A stretch of DNA of 64,000 nucleotides, from assembly GCA_038373865.1 (NCBI GenBank), contig JAXGGA010002857.1, positions 49,392 through 113,391 on the forward strand, in the 5' to 3' direction. The notes under the pieces were generated by a model. It was not told the origin of the DNA. It did no database searches and saw nothing but the letters and a program-made list of their open reading frames with translations. Below, piece by piece: positions 33,952 to 44,220 of this stretch (its first letter is position 1; every line of letters starts with the position of its first letter). Origin of the DNA: Uloborus plumipes. Its lineage: Eukaryota; Arthropoda; Arachnida; Araneae; Uloboridae. The position numbers were made by a program, and so were the translations under genes.

Positions 33952-34842
33952 CAGGGTGCGACAGAGAAACTTGCTGATTTTAATTGGATGCTAATTAGCA
34001 AGGAGTGGTCAGAAAGGAGTGGGAAAAGTCTCATTTCAAAGAGAGGGTCCTGAAGTTTTTTTATCTCACAGTTTAATTGTCGCCATGCGTTGGACAAAGG
34101 AGCAACGAGCGTTCGCCGCCGAATTTTACTTTTCAAATAATCTTTCGGTGGCTGCCACTCAACGTGCCTTCCGAGCTCGGTTCAAAATTCAGCCCGTTGT
34201 TCCCATTCCTGGCTGGGAATCGACTGTTTTGTGGGTGAAAACATTCAGGGAAAGTGAGAGTGTGGCAAACAGAGGCCCAGGAGGTCAACGGATTTCCAGA
34301 ACCCTAGAAAACGTCGAAAAAGTGAGGGAGTCGTTTTTGCGCTCTCCCAGGCGTTCGGCGCGTAAACACGCTGCTGCTTTGGGGATTTTTGATTGGACAC
34401 TGAGACGAATTCTTCACAACGAACTCCAGTTTCATCCCTACAAACTTGCTGTGGTTCACCAGTTGAGTGATAACGTCTCCTTGAAAGGTGACGTACCGTG
34501 GCCGATCCGCTCTTCCGATTTGACACTCTGTGATTATTTTTTATGGGGGTATCTCAAATCGATCGTTTACAACGCAAGCCCCGGATCCTGCAACGCTTGG
34601 AGAACAACATCCGGCTTGCTATCACCAACATCCCATCAGTCGATATGCTCGAAAGAGTGCAACAAATCTAGGGTACATGAGTGCATCATTAACAGGGACC
34701 GTCATTCTTCCCGATGTAGTTTTTAAATCTAACTAATATAAAAATTCAGAATGGGTACCATATCTTATAAAAAGTAGTAAACTGATACATTATGTACCCT
34801 TAGTTAACTTTTCAAGTCTGCAAGTTTCTCCGTCGCACCCTG
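33952..34842 (+). mobile_element. Mariner-type transposon with TA duplications, internally deleted
   Basis: Inverted ends CAGGGTGCGAC(A/G)GAGAAAC are flanked by TA (33950-33951 and 34843-34844). An unoccupied homologous site is at about 46530-46560 in the other Helitron copy. At 891 bp it is shorter than an autonomous mariner. It contains the transposase relic 34085-34726. Confidence 0.9.
34085..34726 (+). pseudogene. Mariner-type transposase (DUF4817-like N terminus), catalytic core deleted
   Basis: From MRWTKEQRAFAAEFYFSNN the protein has the N-terminal helix-turn-helix typical of DUF4817-bearing arthropod transposases, then a linker with GGQRISRTLENVEKVRESF and a second HTH (SARKHAAALGI, TLRRILHNEL). 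It then jumps to PIRSSDLTLCDYFLWGYLKS, the C-terminal catalytic region. The intervening part, with the first catalytic Asp, is missing. After this the frame shifts (the plus-one frame continues LENNIRLAI). An ATG at 34019 gives 22 extra non-family residues, so the later Met is preferred. Confidence 0.85.
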
Positions 34843-35399
34843 TACCAAGCTTATAACATTTCCGATTTACCTTAACATTATTTGTAACTTGCATTTGTAT
34901 TTAAGGTGTGTAATACAGTTTTTTAGTTTGTCCAGTTAGAAAAAATTACCATTGTTTGCAGAAGTAGCCATTGTGTGTATAGATATGCACTTTAATGTTG
35001 AAAAATTCATGAACGAGTGTCACTAAAACACCATACCCGGCCGAAACCCGGGAAGGGCCGGGTACCCGGCTAGTCTATATACATAAAAGACTACTTTTGA
35101 AAACGTATGTCCAGAGTAATCTTCCAAACTACTGAACCGATTTTAACCATTTTTTCACCGTAGATAGCTACAGTAACAGGGAGCAGGATAAGCTATAATT
35201 TATTTCTAAAAAGCTTAGTTTAAAAAAGTTATTATGGAAAATAGTAAATTTCATGTAATTTCCACATTAAATGATTAAATTTTCAACCCATTGTTGCAAA
35301 ATTTCGTTGCCTCGCAACAACAATATTAATAGTAATCATGATGAAAATTCTGAACCAAGGCTTCTCTGGAGTAAGTATGAAATTTATTGCTTTCTTAGG

Positions 35400-35708
35400 C
35401 AGGGATTCAAGTGAAACAGCACTGCGATAGCTTCGAATGCAATCGCTACTGGAAGTGAATTACATTATCATCAGCTTAACTTGGCACTGACGTCACTACG
35501 AGCGGAGCCAATAAGAGCTCACAAGCAGTCGGCCATCTCCTCTTATTCGCCAAGTAGGCTGGGACGTTTTATCTAGCTCATTTTTCATAGGCAAACGTCA
35601 CGATGAACGTTCTAATGTAATTCATTTCCAGTATCAATAAACGTTCTAATGTAATTCATTTCCAGTAGCGATTGCAGTTTGCGATAGCCTGTTTCACTTG
35701 AATCCCTG
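35400..35708. mobile_element. hAT-like MITE, tandem copy A
   Basis: 309 bp with 20-bp inverted ends CAGGGATTCAAGTGAAACAG. Flanks TCTTAGG (left) and TCTAAGG (right). The right part contains a 33-bp direct repeat (AACGTTCTAATGTAATTCAT twice). No ORF. Confidence 0.9.
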
Positions 35709-35715
35709 TCTAAGG

Positions 35716-36024
35716 CAGGGATTCAAGTGAAACAGCACTGCAATCGCTTCGAATGCAATCGCTACTGGAAGTGAATTACATTATCATCAGCTTAACTTGG
35801 CACTGACGTCACTACGGGTGGAGCCAATAAGAGCTCACAAGCAGTCGGCCATCTCCTCTTATTCGCCAAGTAGGCTGTGACGTTTTATCTAGCTCGTTTT
35901 TCATAGGCAAACGTCACGATGAACGTTCTAATGTAATTCATTTCCAGTATCAAGAAACGTTCTAATGTAATTCATTTCCAGTAGCGATTGCAGTTTGCGA
36001 TAGCCTGTTTCACTTGAATCCCTG
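35716..36024. mobile_element. hAT-like MITE, tandem copy B
   Basis: Same length and ends as copy A with a few substitutions. It is separated from A by only the 7-bp TCTAAGG, which also serves as its left flank. The right flank is CCTTAGG. The original site GCTTTCTTAGGATTTTT is known from related Helitron copies, so the pair inserted in tandem or arose by duplication. Confidence 0.9.
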
Positions 36025-37036
36025 CCTTAGGATTTTTATATTCATCTATGCCAATAATCGATACCGGGTTAAATAAAATGAAAACTGATATTGGCAACAG
36101 TTAGAAAATGATTTTTTGGAAAATCACACGGATAAAATAAACTAGGTGACCCGTGCGGAATTCCGCAAAAAAAAAAAAAAAAGCTCTAAACTTAAAATTT
36201 AATACGACAATTTTTATTGGCTTCATTTGCACAACATCGCCATCTACTGCCGTCGTTCTGACAACTTTTCAAAGAGATCAAAGACACGTTCACTTTTACA
36301 ACTACTACAAAAGTGATACCCTATATTAAAATCAAATACCCAAGGCTACTACTAAACTAAATACTAACGTTATCGCAAAACTACCATAGTATTTTGAAAC
36401 AATAAAAGTTACAATTAAGGTTTACCGAGCTAAGCCTTGGCTTGAAATGTCGCATTTAAAATTGATTTGAGCAACAATGTAACGATTTTGACAGTTGAGC
36501 AAAAAATTTAACTTTTTCAAACTTCAATCGCTTATAAGTCGCTTAAACGTGGATTTTCGAGATTCTCGTTACGCGGCGCTAGCGGAGAAACGTTCTAAAG
36601 AACGCATTTTTTTTAATCTTTCGAATGAAATCAAAATGGAGACGATACGACAATTATTTCGCTAGATAGAGTCAATTTTGTGCCCAAAAATTGAAGTTCG
36701 AATAAAAAACGAACCGACACTTTTTAGAGGGTGGGTCTAATTTTCGTCAATAGCCCGCGGGATAAGCTTCAAAATCATAAATTTTCTTGCAATTCGATAA
36801 AGAAATGAGCGAGTTTCGACCGGGTATAGGATTCGGCTTAGAGAAATAATATATGGAGATAACGCATTTTAGTTTGATTTCACGTTCTTCTTCACACCCA
36901 GTTAATTTACCGCATGATCACAAAAAATAGCTTTAAGAAATATGATTCTACTGGGCTTAGTTGAAACTCATATATTTATTTTCTTGGATTTGGCATGTTG
37001 CATTTAAACCCGTGCGACGCCGGGCACATCAGCTAG

Positions 37037-37890
37037 TATCATATATTGGAGACAACTGAGTGATATAATCGCAAAGTGTTTTATAAATAACAAAGAAAGA
37101 TACAACAAAAATGGCGAAAGAAATGAAATACTGCATTGGGTATTAGCTGGGCGGTACTTGATAAAACTCCTATAAAATTGTCGATCTTTTTAGTTCCAAC
37201 GACAGGACTATAGAAACTGGAAACTGGATCCTCATTCAATGAATGCATCCTTTTCTATTTTCCATGAAGTTGTAGGTTCGTCAGTGTCTGATTCACAGCT
37301 GCTATCTAAAGTCTCCATGGTACTGTTTAAATAATATTAAGCACCAAAATGCAAATAATACCATAGAAAGCAAAGAGCTAACACGTACGGTCTGGACACA
37401 CGGCGGATGGACACTCCTGCTTAAATGAATATGACTTAAAGAGAAAATCAATATTCAAGTCAAGACTGGATAATTTAGAATTGAGTAACATAATATTAGA
37501 TTTTAGAAAAAAAAATGAAAACAATAATCTTATCACATAACACCAGAGATGGGCCCCTCCTCGCGAAATTTTACATCATACATCCCTTCTTCTCCTAAAA
37601 TAAATGTGTTTGCCAAATTCATCTGGCTAACATCTTTTTAAAATTAAAAAGAAGAAGAAGCATTTCATTCACATACATAAAAAAAAGGAAAAAAAAGAAA
37701 AGAAAAGAAATGAAAATTTCGGTATCTGCCCGATTTGGGGGCGGGGGGGGGGGAATTCCAAAACCCAGAACTGTTTTGGTCCCGTTGCTGCCAGATTTCA
37801 AGCCACATGGTGAACGTACTTTTATTTTAATTGTGAAGTAAAATATAGAGAAGATAGAATTCCCTCTTAAGAAAACTTTTCTTTTTTAAA
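37037..37890. other. Unassigned sequence inside the 7.1 kb nest
   Basis: AT-rich, with AAGAAAAG runs and a G run at 37739-37752. No gene or element ends recognised. Confidence 0.35.
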
Positions 37891-38031
37891 CATCGGCCAT
37901 GCATCGGCATTTAGATTTTTTCAGGCTGATGGGCCGATGTTTTTCCCAAGTTAGCATCGGCGGCCGATGCCGATGGCCGATGGAAAAAGTTTCAACCATC
38001 GGCGCCGATGCATCGGTCGAGCCTTGCTGGA

Positions 38032-40630
38032 GGGTCATTCCATTTTGAATCAACAAATTTTCAAAAAAGTTGTTGCATCACCATTTTTGATTTTGATGAA
38101 AATGGGCATGTGTATTCCTTTTACTTCCCAGAGCTCAAAATAGTGTTCATTTTATTTTTAAAAAATTTACCCTTTGATATATAGGCCATTTTTGTTGTTG
38201 GCAACAGCGAAAATCGGGCGTTTTGATGCTTTGTCTTATGAACTATAACTTTTTTTCTGTCAAAGATTTTGAGCTCAAATATAGCTCATTGGAAAGCTAA
38301 GAAAAAGATCCTTTTATATATGCTATCAATAAATTTCAGATGAATTTGAAAAAATATTTATTTTTTCAAGGTCAAAGTTCACGACGAAAATGACATTTTT
38401 TACTACTTTCGAACACTAAAAACCGATGAAGGGTTCAAAGTAACAAGCCCATTTTTTCATCATACTGTATAAAACTTACTGTATAAAAAAAATTTTCTTG
38501 CTACTCCACCCCCTTTATGAGATATGCCCCCCCAAAGTTGTAAATTTTTTAAAAAATCCAATTTTCAACTCTAAAAAAAATGCATGTGGGGGGCAAGATA
38601 AAAAATTTTTTATTGTGGTATTTTCAGTACTTTTTACCAGCTTTCTAATAAAACAAAAGTTGCTTTGTTATTCAAAGGCGTTTGGCAGATATAAGGGTCT
38701 GAACTTTCAAAAAATTGCACAAAAACAACACGATTATTTTTATTATTTTAAATCTTTTTTTTTTTTTATTTAAATGTAATTATATACCTTATTCTTTGCA
38801 ATAAATGCTAAAAAAAATACTAAGAAGAGCAATGAAGAAACATATTTAAAGTTTAATAAAATAATTTTATATTTTTAACACATGGGAATATAGAATATCA
38901 CTAGTCTGATTTTTAAACATCTGATTGCTACCTACAACAGGACTGAGCATTTCTCAACTTGTCCAAGTTTGTTCATACCATGTGATCATCCTTGTTCTGG
39001 CTTGCTCTCACATGTGTATCTTAGTTGTCTTTCAAATTCTGAAAGAAGTAGGTTGTTGAGCTAGTGTTTCTGCTGTAAAATCTTGTGAAGCTGATGTGAT
39101 TTCTTTTCATTTCAAGTTCATTCATATTCACAGAATGTTTTGTTAAAGATAAAAGAAGAAATTCTTTAGAATCCTTAAATATAAATTTAAATTTGACGTT
39201 CTACATGTAAACTGTGATAAGTTATGGAAATCCTAAATGCTCCATAGGAGTTTTTGAGAATGATGATTGTAATATTTTAAGTTACAGTAGGCAGTCTACT
39301 GTAAATAGTATTTCTGAGTACAGTGATGATGATAAAACTTTACTGCACCTGAGTACTGGGTGTAAAACTATTGAAACTGTTTGTACATACCATGCAAAAA
39401 AATTTCTTGCAAAGTTTTGCCACCTTTATGGAATTTCTTGCTGGTTCTTCACAGTTTACATGTAGAAAGACAAATTTAAATTTATATTTAAGGATTCTAA
39501 AGAATTTCTTCTTTTACCTTTAACAAAACATTCTGTGAATATGAATGAACTTGAATTGAAAATAAATCACATCAGCTTCACAAGATTTTACAGCAGAAAC
39601 ACTAGCTCAACAACCTACTTCTTTCAGAATTTGAAAGACAACTAAGATACATATGTGAGAGCAGAGAGCAAGCCAGAACAAGGATGACTACATGGTATGA
39701 ACAAACCTGGACAAGTTGAGAAATGCTCAGTCCTGTTGTAGGTAGCAATCAGATGTTTAAAAATCAGACAAGTTTAGTGGTATTCTATATTCCCAGGTTT
39801 TAAAAATATTAAATTATTTTATTAAACTTTAAATATGTTTCTTCATTGCTCTTCATAGAATTTTTTTAGCATTTAAGGCAAAGAATAAGGTATATAATTA
39901 CATCTAAATAAAAAAAAAAGATTTAAAAAAATGAAAACAATCGTGTCGTTTTTGTGCAATTTTTTCAAAGTTCAGTCCCTTATATCTGCCAAACGCCTTT
40001 GAATAACACAACAACTTTTGTTTATTAGAAATCTGGTAAAAAGTACTGAAAATACCACAAATAAAAAAAAAATTATCTTGCCCCCCACATGCATTTTTTT
40101 TATGGTTGAAAAATGGATTTTTTAAAAAAAATTTACATTTGGGGGGGGGGGGGCATATCTCATAAAGGGGGTGGAGTACAGTAAGTAACCATGACTATGA
40201 ATATATGATGAAAAAATGGGCTTGTTACTTTGAACCCTTCATGGGTTTTTTAATGTTCGAAAGTAGTAAAAAATGTCATTTTCGTCGTGAACTTTGACCG
40301 TGAAAAAATAAATATTTTTTCAAGGTCATCTGAAATTTATTAATAGCATATATAAAAAGATCTTTTTCTCAGCTGTCCAATGAGCTATATTTGAGCTCAA
40401 AATCTTTGATAGAAAAAAAGTTATAGTTCATAAGACAAAGCATCAAAACGCCCGATTTTCGCTGTTGCCAACAACAAAAATGGCCTATATATCAAAGGGT
40501 AAATTTTTTAAAAATAAAATGAACACTATTTTTTGAGCTCTTTGAAGTAAAAGGAATACACATGCAAATTTTCATCAAAATCAAAAATGGTGATGCGCAC
40601 CCCATTTGTTGATTTAAAATGGAATGAACC
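38032..40630. mobile_element. Giant palindromic transposon A (2.6 kb, arms about 1.19 kb)
   Basis: Ends GGGTCATTCCATTTTGAATC and (complement) GGTTCATTCCATTTTAAATC, flanked by a 4-bp duplication TGGA (38028-38031, 40631-40634). The arms run about 38032-39220 and 39444-40630 and match nearly base for base in inverted orientation, leaving about 220 bp of loop. It inserted into the right target duplication of the 7.1 kb hAT-like element. It shares end sequence, layout and duplication length with 57620-60136. Confidence 0.85.
39214..39465 (+). pseudogene. ORF in the loop of palindromic transposon A
   Basis: An 83-codon frame spans the unpaired loop, including KTIETVCTYHAKKFLAKFCH, a Cys/His-containing block that could be the N-terminal region of the element's protein. 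The C-terminal residues come from the right arm. It is too short and uncertain to be a gene; possibly a remnant of the transposase gene, of which other parts survive at 58548-59624. Confidence 0.35.
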
Positions 40631-40965
40631 TGGACACACCATAAAAATAATATTTAAAGCAGTAGAAAAAGTTTTCAATATCTGTACATCATGTAATTTA
40701 CATCCAGCAACGCTCGAATACATCTTAAATTGTATGGGGTTGACAAAGAGGGAACTTTTCTCATCAAGTTCCCTCTTTGTCTTTTTTTTTAATACTTTTT
40801 AAATGTTTTTAATGTTTTTAACATTATATAATGTTAGGACTTTTAGATTTTTTTTGTGTGTATATTTATAGTATTTGTATTTTAGATATCAGTATGTTTT
40901 TAATGTAATTGTGTTTTAGCTTCTTCATTGATACATGACCATGTCTTGTGTCGTGTACACTCGGG

Positions 40966-41004
<39 letters not shown>

Positions 41005-41595
41005 TACATACAAATAAAAATAAATTGTGCAAACATATCAACAATATCATAGGGCAAATTTCTCGCACTGTTGAAAATTTGATTAAAAAAAGTTTTGTTT
41101 CGGTACACCTTACTCCGCAGCCATGGCACAAAAGCAGACTCGAGGGAAAACGACCGTCTCACAGTCTTGGAATTTTGAAGCTTCTGACTTCCGACTTTAA
41201 CTCTTTTACTTCAAAATGATCCGACTAGGACTCTGGAGTTGTGGTAGAAATTTTAAGCTAGCTTTGCTGATGTTAAAAGAAATAATGAGGTTCGATGCCC
41301 TCTCCCCCCTCTCTTCTTGGCTACACATTCCGCTTTTTCATTTATTTCAAATAAAATTGTTGTGAAAAGTCCTCATCCAGTTTCTCTTTTACAAAAACAT
41401 TTGCCTGTTTTGATTTTACGCTTTGAAATTTTCATTTTAACCCAGACATTTGTGTCTGAAATATAAATTCTTACTGCTCCACACATTATTTTTTAACTCT
41501 TTGGACTGTGGTGGCATTTTACAATGATATTGTAAAACGTAGATCGTAGATGATTTTTTGTCCACTTTTTTCTTTCTTTTTTTAAATTTGAAGTA
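40631..41595. other. Intergenic with (AAT)n microsatellite at 40966-41002
   Basis: Contains a trinucleotide AAT run, an inverted repeat GGGAACTTTTCTC / TCAAGTTCCCTC near 40750-40775, and GC-richer sequence at 41110-41165. ORFs over the microsatellite are artefacts. No gene. Confidence 0.5.
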
Positions 41596-42067
41596 GGGTA
41601 AGTGCTCCAGTAGTCGGCCAGTCTACAGTAGTGGGCCACAATGACATAAAACTCCTCATAAATAGTACATTTTTAATTCAAAATCAGATATGGCGCATTC
41701 ACACATTCATGTACCTATCCTCAATCATCAACCAGTGGCAGTTAAGTTCTGGGTTCTTTTTTTGAATGAGTAATGAGTCATTTCATTTTGAATGGAGTGC
41801 CCGTCATCCAAGATTGCGATTCTGCTTATTTTTCAGCTAAGATGATTCTGTGGCCAACTACTGGAGCATTTACTAGTGTTGACAACAACGTGGATTTCAA
41901 CATAAATGTTTTTTAAATTTCTGAAACAAGTAGGTGATTCACTATCAAAAAGGTTCATTCTAAAGTTTTACGATGTTTTTGTTGCTGTATTGATAGCTGA
42001 AAGCTCTAGGTTAGTCAAGATCAACAAAGGATCTCTTAAATGGCGGACTACTGGAGCACACTTACCC
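41596..42067. mobile_element. Tc1/mariner-type MITE with GGGTAAGTGCTCCAGTAGTC ends, copy 1
   Basis: 472 bp flanked by TA (41594-41595, 42068-42069), with inverted ends GGGTAAGTG(TG)CTCCAGTAGTC. The same family occurs inverted at 47450-47901. No real ORF. Confidence 0.85.
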
Positions 42068-42069
42068 TA

Positions 42070-42674
42070 TCTAAAGTTTTCTTTTACTTTCGTCTTTTAC
42101 CTTCACCGAGAACGGTTTCTGCGACTTTTCATTGCAATATTTTAATTTTCTCTTTTCCTGTTTTGACTTTCTTTTTGTTTGAAACACTTTCTGCGGGTTA
42201 TTTTTTTCCACTTTGCCGTTATTTTCGTGACCTGAAGGAGGGAGAAAAAAAAAAAAAAAATAAAAATTCAACTTTTCATTTTGCTTTATTTTCCTCTACA
42301 TTGCAATGATTTTCACCAGAGAGAAAAAAAAAGGCGGCTTTTTACGTAACTTGGATGTTTACTTACTAATTCCTTTTTTAAAACTGACTTTTGTCATGGT
42401 TTCCTATAAAGTACCGAAAACTTTTTTTTTGTAAAAAATGGTTGAAAAGTACATTTTTGCTACCTCTAGACAATGTTAATAATGCAGATTCCTGTGCTGA
42501 TATTCTGTGCTTTTATTAGCCTTCGCATCTGGTATTTGATTATCAAATTCCTCATAATCACCTTCACTATTTAACAAATCAACCATAGACTCCTCTAAAC
42601 TATTGCAACAGTCTTTCCTATAGCAGAGCTCCGTTTCTCTTCAAACTGCAGCTGTTGTAAGACTTACTTCTGTT
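42070..42674. other. Low-complexity intergenic
   Basis: T-rich and A-rich tracts (A run at 42246-42261). ORFs on both strands here are compositional. No gene. Confidence 0.4.
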
Positions 42675-42678
42675 TTAA

Positions 42679-43241
42679 CCCTCGTGGGTCGCCCCCATTT
42701 CTGTTACACTCAAGACCTGTAAGGGCCATAAACGACCCCAATGCTTCCTTTTATTAATTTATTATGATTATTGAATGTTACATGCATTATTTAAGTTCAC
42801 ACATTTTTTAATGCTAAAAAAATAAAAATAAAAAGACACAATCAAAGTAAAATTTAGTTTATGCATTAAAAATGAAAATTTTAGAGCAAAACTTACAATA
42901 ACTGTAGATTTATTTACAACTGTTACAGACCTGAAAAAACATGATTTTTTGCAAGTGAATTTCAAACACTAATGACATTTTCGATGCATTTTCTGTCAAG
43001 TTCTCTTGGACAAAAGTTGCAGCGTCCTCTTTTTTTGGAATTCTGGGAAAGTGACCCCAAGGGTCTTGTGTGCAAAAAATGCAATTCGGGAAAAATAAAA
43101 CACAATAATAGCATTATTTTGAATAGGAAACTAGAAGAATAAAAGCCACGAAATGCCATTAAAAACAAATGGTTGATTAACAAGATATATTAAACAGAAA
43201 TTGCATTGGGGTCACATATGACCCCAAGGAACCCACGAGGG
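42679..43241 (-). mobile_element. piggyBac element, deletion derivative
   Basis: Flanked by TTAA (42675-42678, 43242-43245) with 11-bp inverted ends CCCTCGTGGGT. Subterminal GACCCC words occur near both ends. The minus strand encodes a remnant C-terminal Cys-rich domain (42962-43060), which identifies it as piggyBac, not merely a TTAA element. Confidence 0.92.
42962..43060 (-). pseudogene. piggyBac transposase C-terminal Cys-rich tail
   Basis: The peptide KKRGRCNFCPRELDRKC has the CxxC and the basic context of the Cys-rich domain that ends piggyBac transposases and binds the terminal repeats. The DDD catalytic domain is missing. The frame stops after ENVISV. Confidence 0.75.
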
Positions 43242-43507
43242 TTAATAGCTGTCAGTAATTTTTGTTTTATGTCCCTGAGACCGTTCTCAAAGAATAACAC
43301 AACGGATTGAATATCGGAAAAGAATAACACATACTATATCTCTCTCTGATTTTTTTTTTCTGGCTAAGTCACAGGTATAATAAGCTTACGAGAGGAGGTC
43401 TGGGGGACATCAATGGAACTGGAAATTGAATGAAAAAAAAAGTTGAAATCCTTATCCGCATTTGTATCCGCGGATCTATATTTTCAACGATCCGGTTCAT
43501 CACTAGT

Positions 43508-44220
43508 ACACTGCAAAAAATGAAATATTGTTTAATGCACAGTAATAAACTGTAACACTACCAGTTTTACAGTAACTGTACTGTAAAGTAAGCAACTTAC
43601 TGTAAAGTAAGTAATTTCACAGGTTTCTTCCGTAAAATTTAGCTAGATCCCAAGTAGCATCAACTCATCGGATTTTGCTCGGCCGATCATCGAACTCCTT
43701 GTAAACTGATCCCGTAACGCACGATGACATCGTTCCGATCAGTATCCAAGCACGGTTTTCGACGAGCTACTTTTCATCGAAAAGCGATATCCTTCCGATC
43801 AACTTTCCCGATGAAAATAAGCCGAGCATCCAAAATTGATCCTAAATTCATCGGCACGGGACTGCACTGCTCGTAAATTGCTCCAAATTTCACCGTATTT
43901 CGAGCAAAACTCATCGGATTTTGCTGCTCGGATTCTGTTTGGCCGATGAGACATATTGGAGCAGTTCCCGATGAGAACTCATCGAATCCGATCATCGGCC
44001 GATGAGAATTTCATCGGGTATAGATGAATGGCCGATCATCAGCCGATGAGATTATGCTGCTAGGGATTATACTGCAAAAACAACAATATAATACTGGCAG
44101 CAGACGTTCCAGTTTAAATCTAAAATGAACGGTAATAAACTGTAAAATTAGCAATTTTACAGTTTAGCACTATAAAATAGGCTGTATTATACTGTCAAAA
44201 CAACATTCATTTTGTACAAT
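43508..44220. mobile_element. TTTACAG palindrome-array MITE, copy 1 (interrupted)
   Basis: Begins CACTGCAAAAAATGAA and ends near ACAACATTCATTTTGTACA. Between them are repeated AACTGTAAAATTAGCAATTT / TTTACAGTTTATTAC palindromic units. The array is broken by the element at 43655-44067. Related copies: 51728-51990, 53968-54730 and 62470-62685. Confidence 0.7.
43655..44067. mobile_element. Nested element with CATCGG-rich inverted ends
   Basis: Left end near AGTAGCATCAACTCATCGG, right end CCGATGAGATTATGCTGCTA, an imperfect inverted repeat. The interior is dense in GCCGATCATCGG, GATGAG and CTCATCGG palindromes. It inserts into the TTTACAG array. The ORF across it on the minus strand is a by-product. 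Confidence 0.65.

Larger units (their letters stand above)
33404..35073 (+). mobile_element. Helitron, second unit, with 3' hairpin
   Basis: Starts TCTATATACATAAAAGACTA and ends with the palindrome GCCGGGTACCCGGC followed by TAG, the canonical 3' hairpin plus CTAG. It abuts the next Helitron with no spacer. A mariner (33952-34842) lies inside. The copy at 46280-46960 gives the uninterrupted sequence. No Rep/helicase ORF, so non-autonomous. Confidence 0.85.
35074..37036 (+). mobile_element. Helitron, third unit, interrupted
   Basis: Starts TCTATATACATAAAAGACTA directly after the CTAG of the previous unit. The 3' end is CGCCGGGCACATCAGCTAG, followed by T. It carries two tandem hAT-like MITEs (35400-36024). 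At 36140 ACTAGGTGACCCGTGCGG is the inverted 3' end of a further Helitron, so a reversed copy probably lies in the remainder. Confidence 0.75.
30903..38026. mobile_element. 7.1 kb hAT-like element filled with nested insertions
   Basis: The ends TAAGGCTCGACCGATG and (complement) CAAGGCTCGACCGATG each continue into about 110 bp of GGCCGATGCCGAT-type repeats. The left flank is CTGGACAC (30895-30902). The right flank begins CTGGA (38027-38031) and, once the palindrome inserted at 38032-40630 is removed, reads CTGGACAC. That gives a perfect 8-bp duplication. The interior contains Tc1, mariner, Helitron and MITE insertions. I see no transposase of the outer element. Confidence 0.75.

Noticed and set aside
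40866..41219. ORFs on both strands with runs of Asn, Ile or Leu
   Set aside because: They translate the AAT microsatellite.
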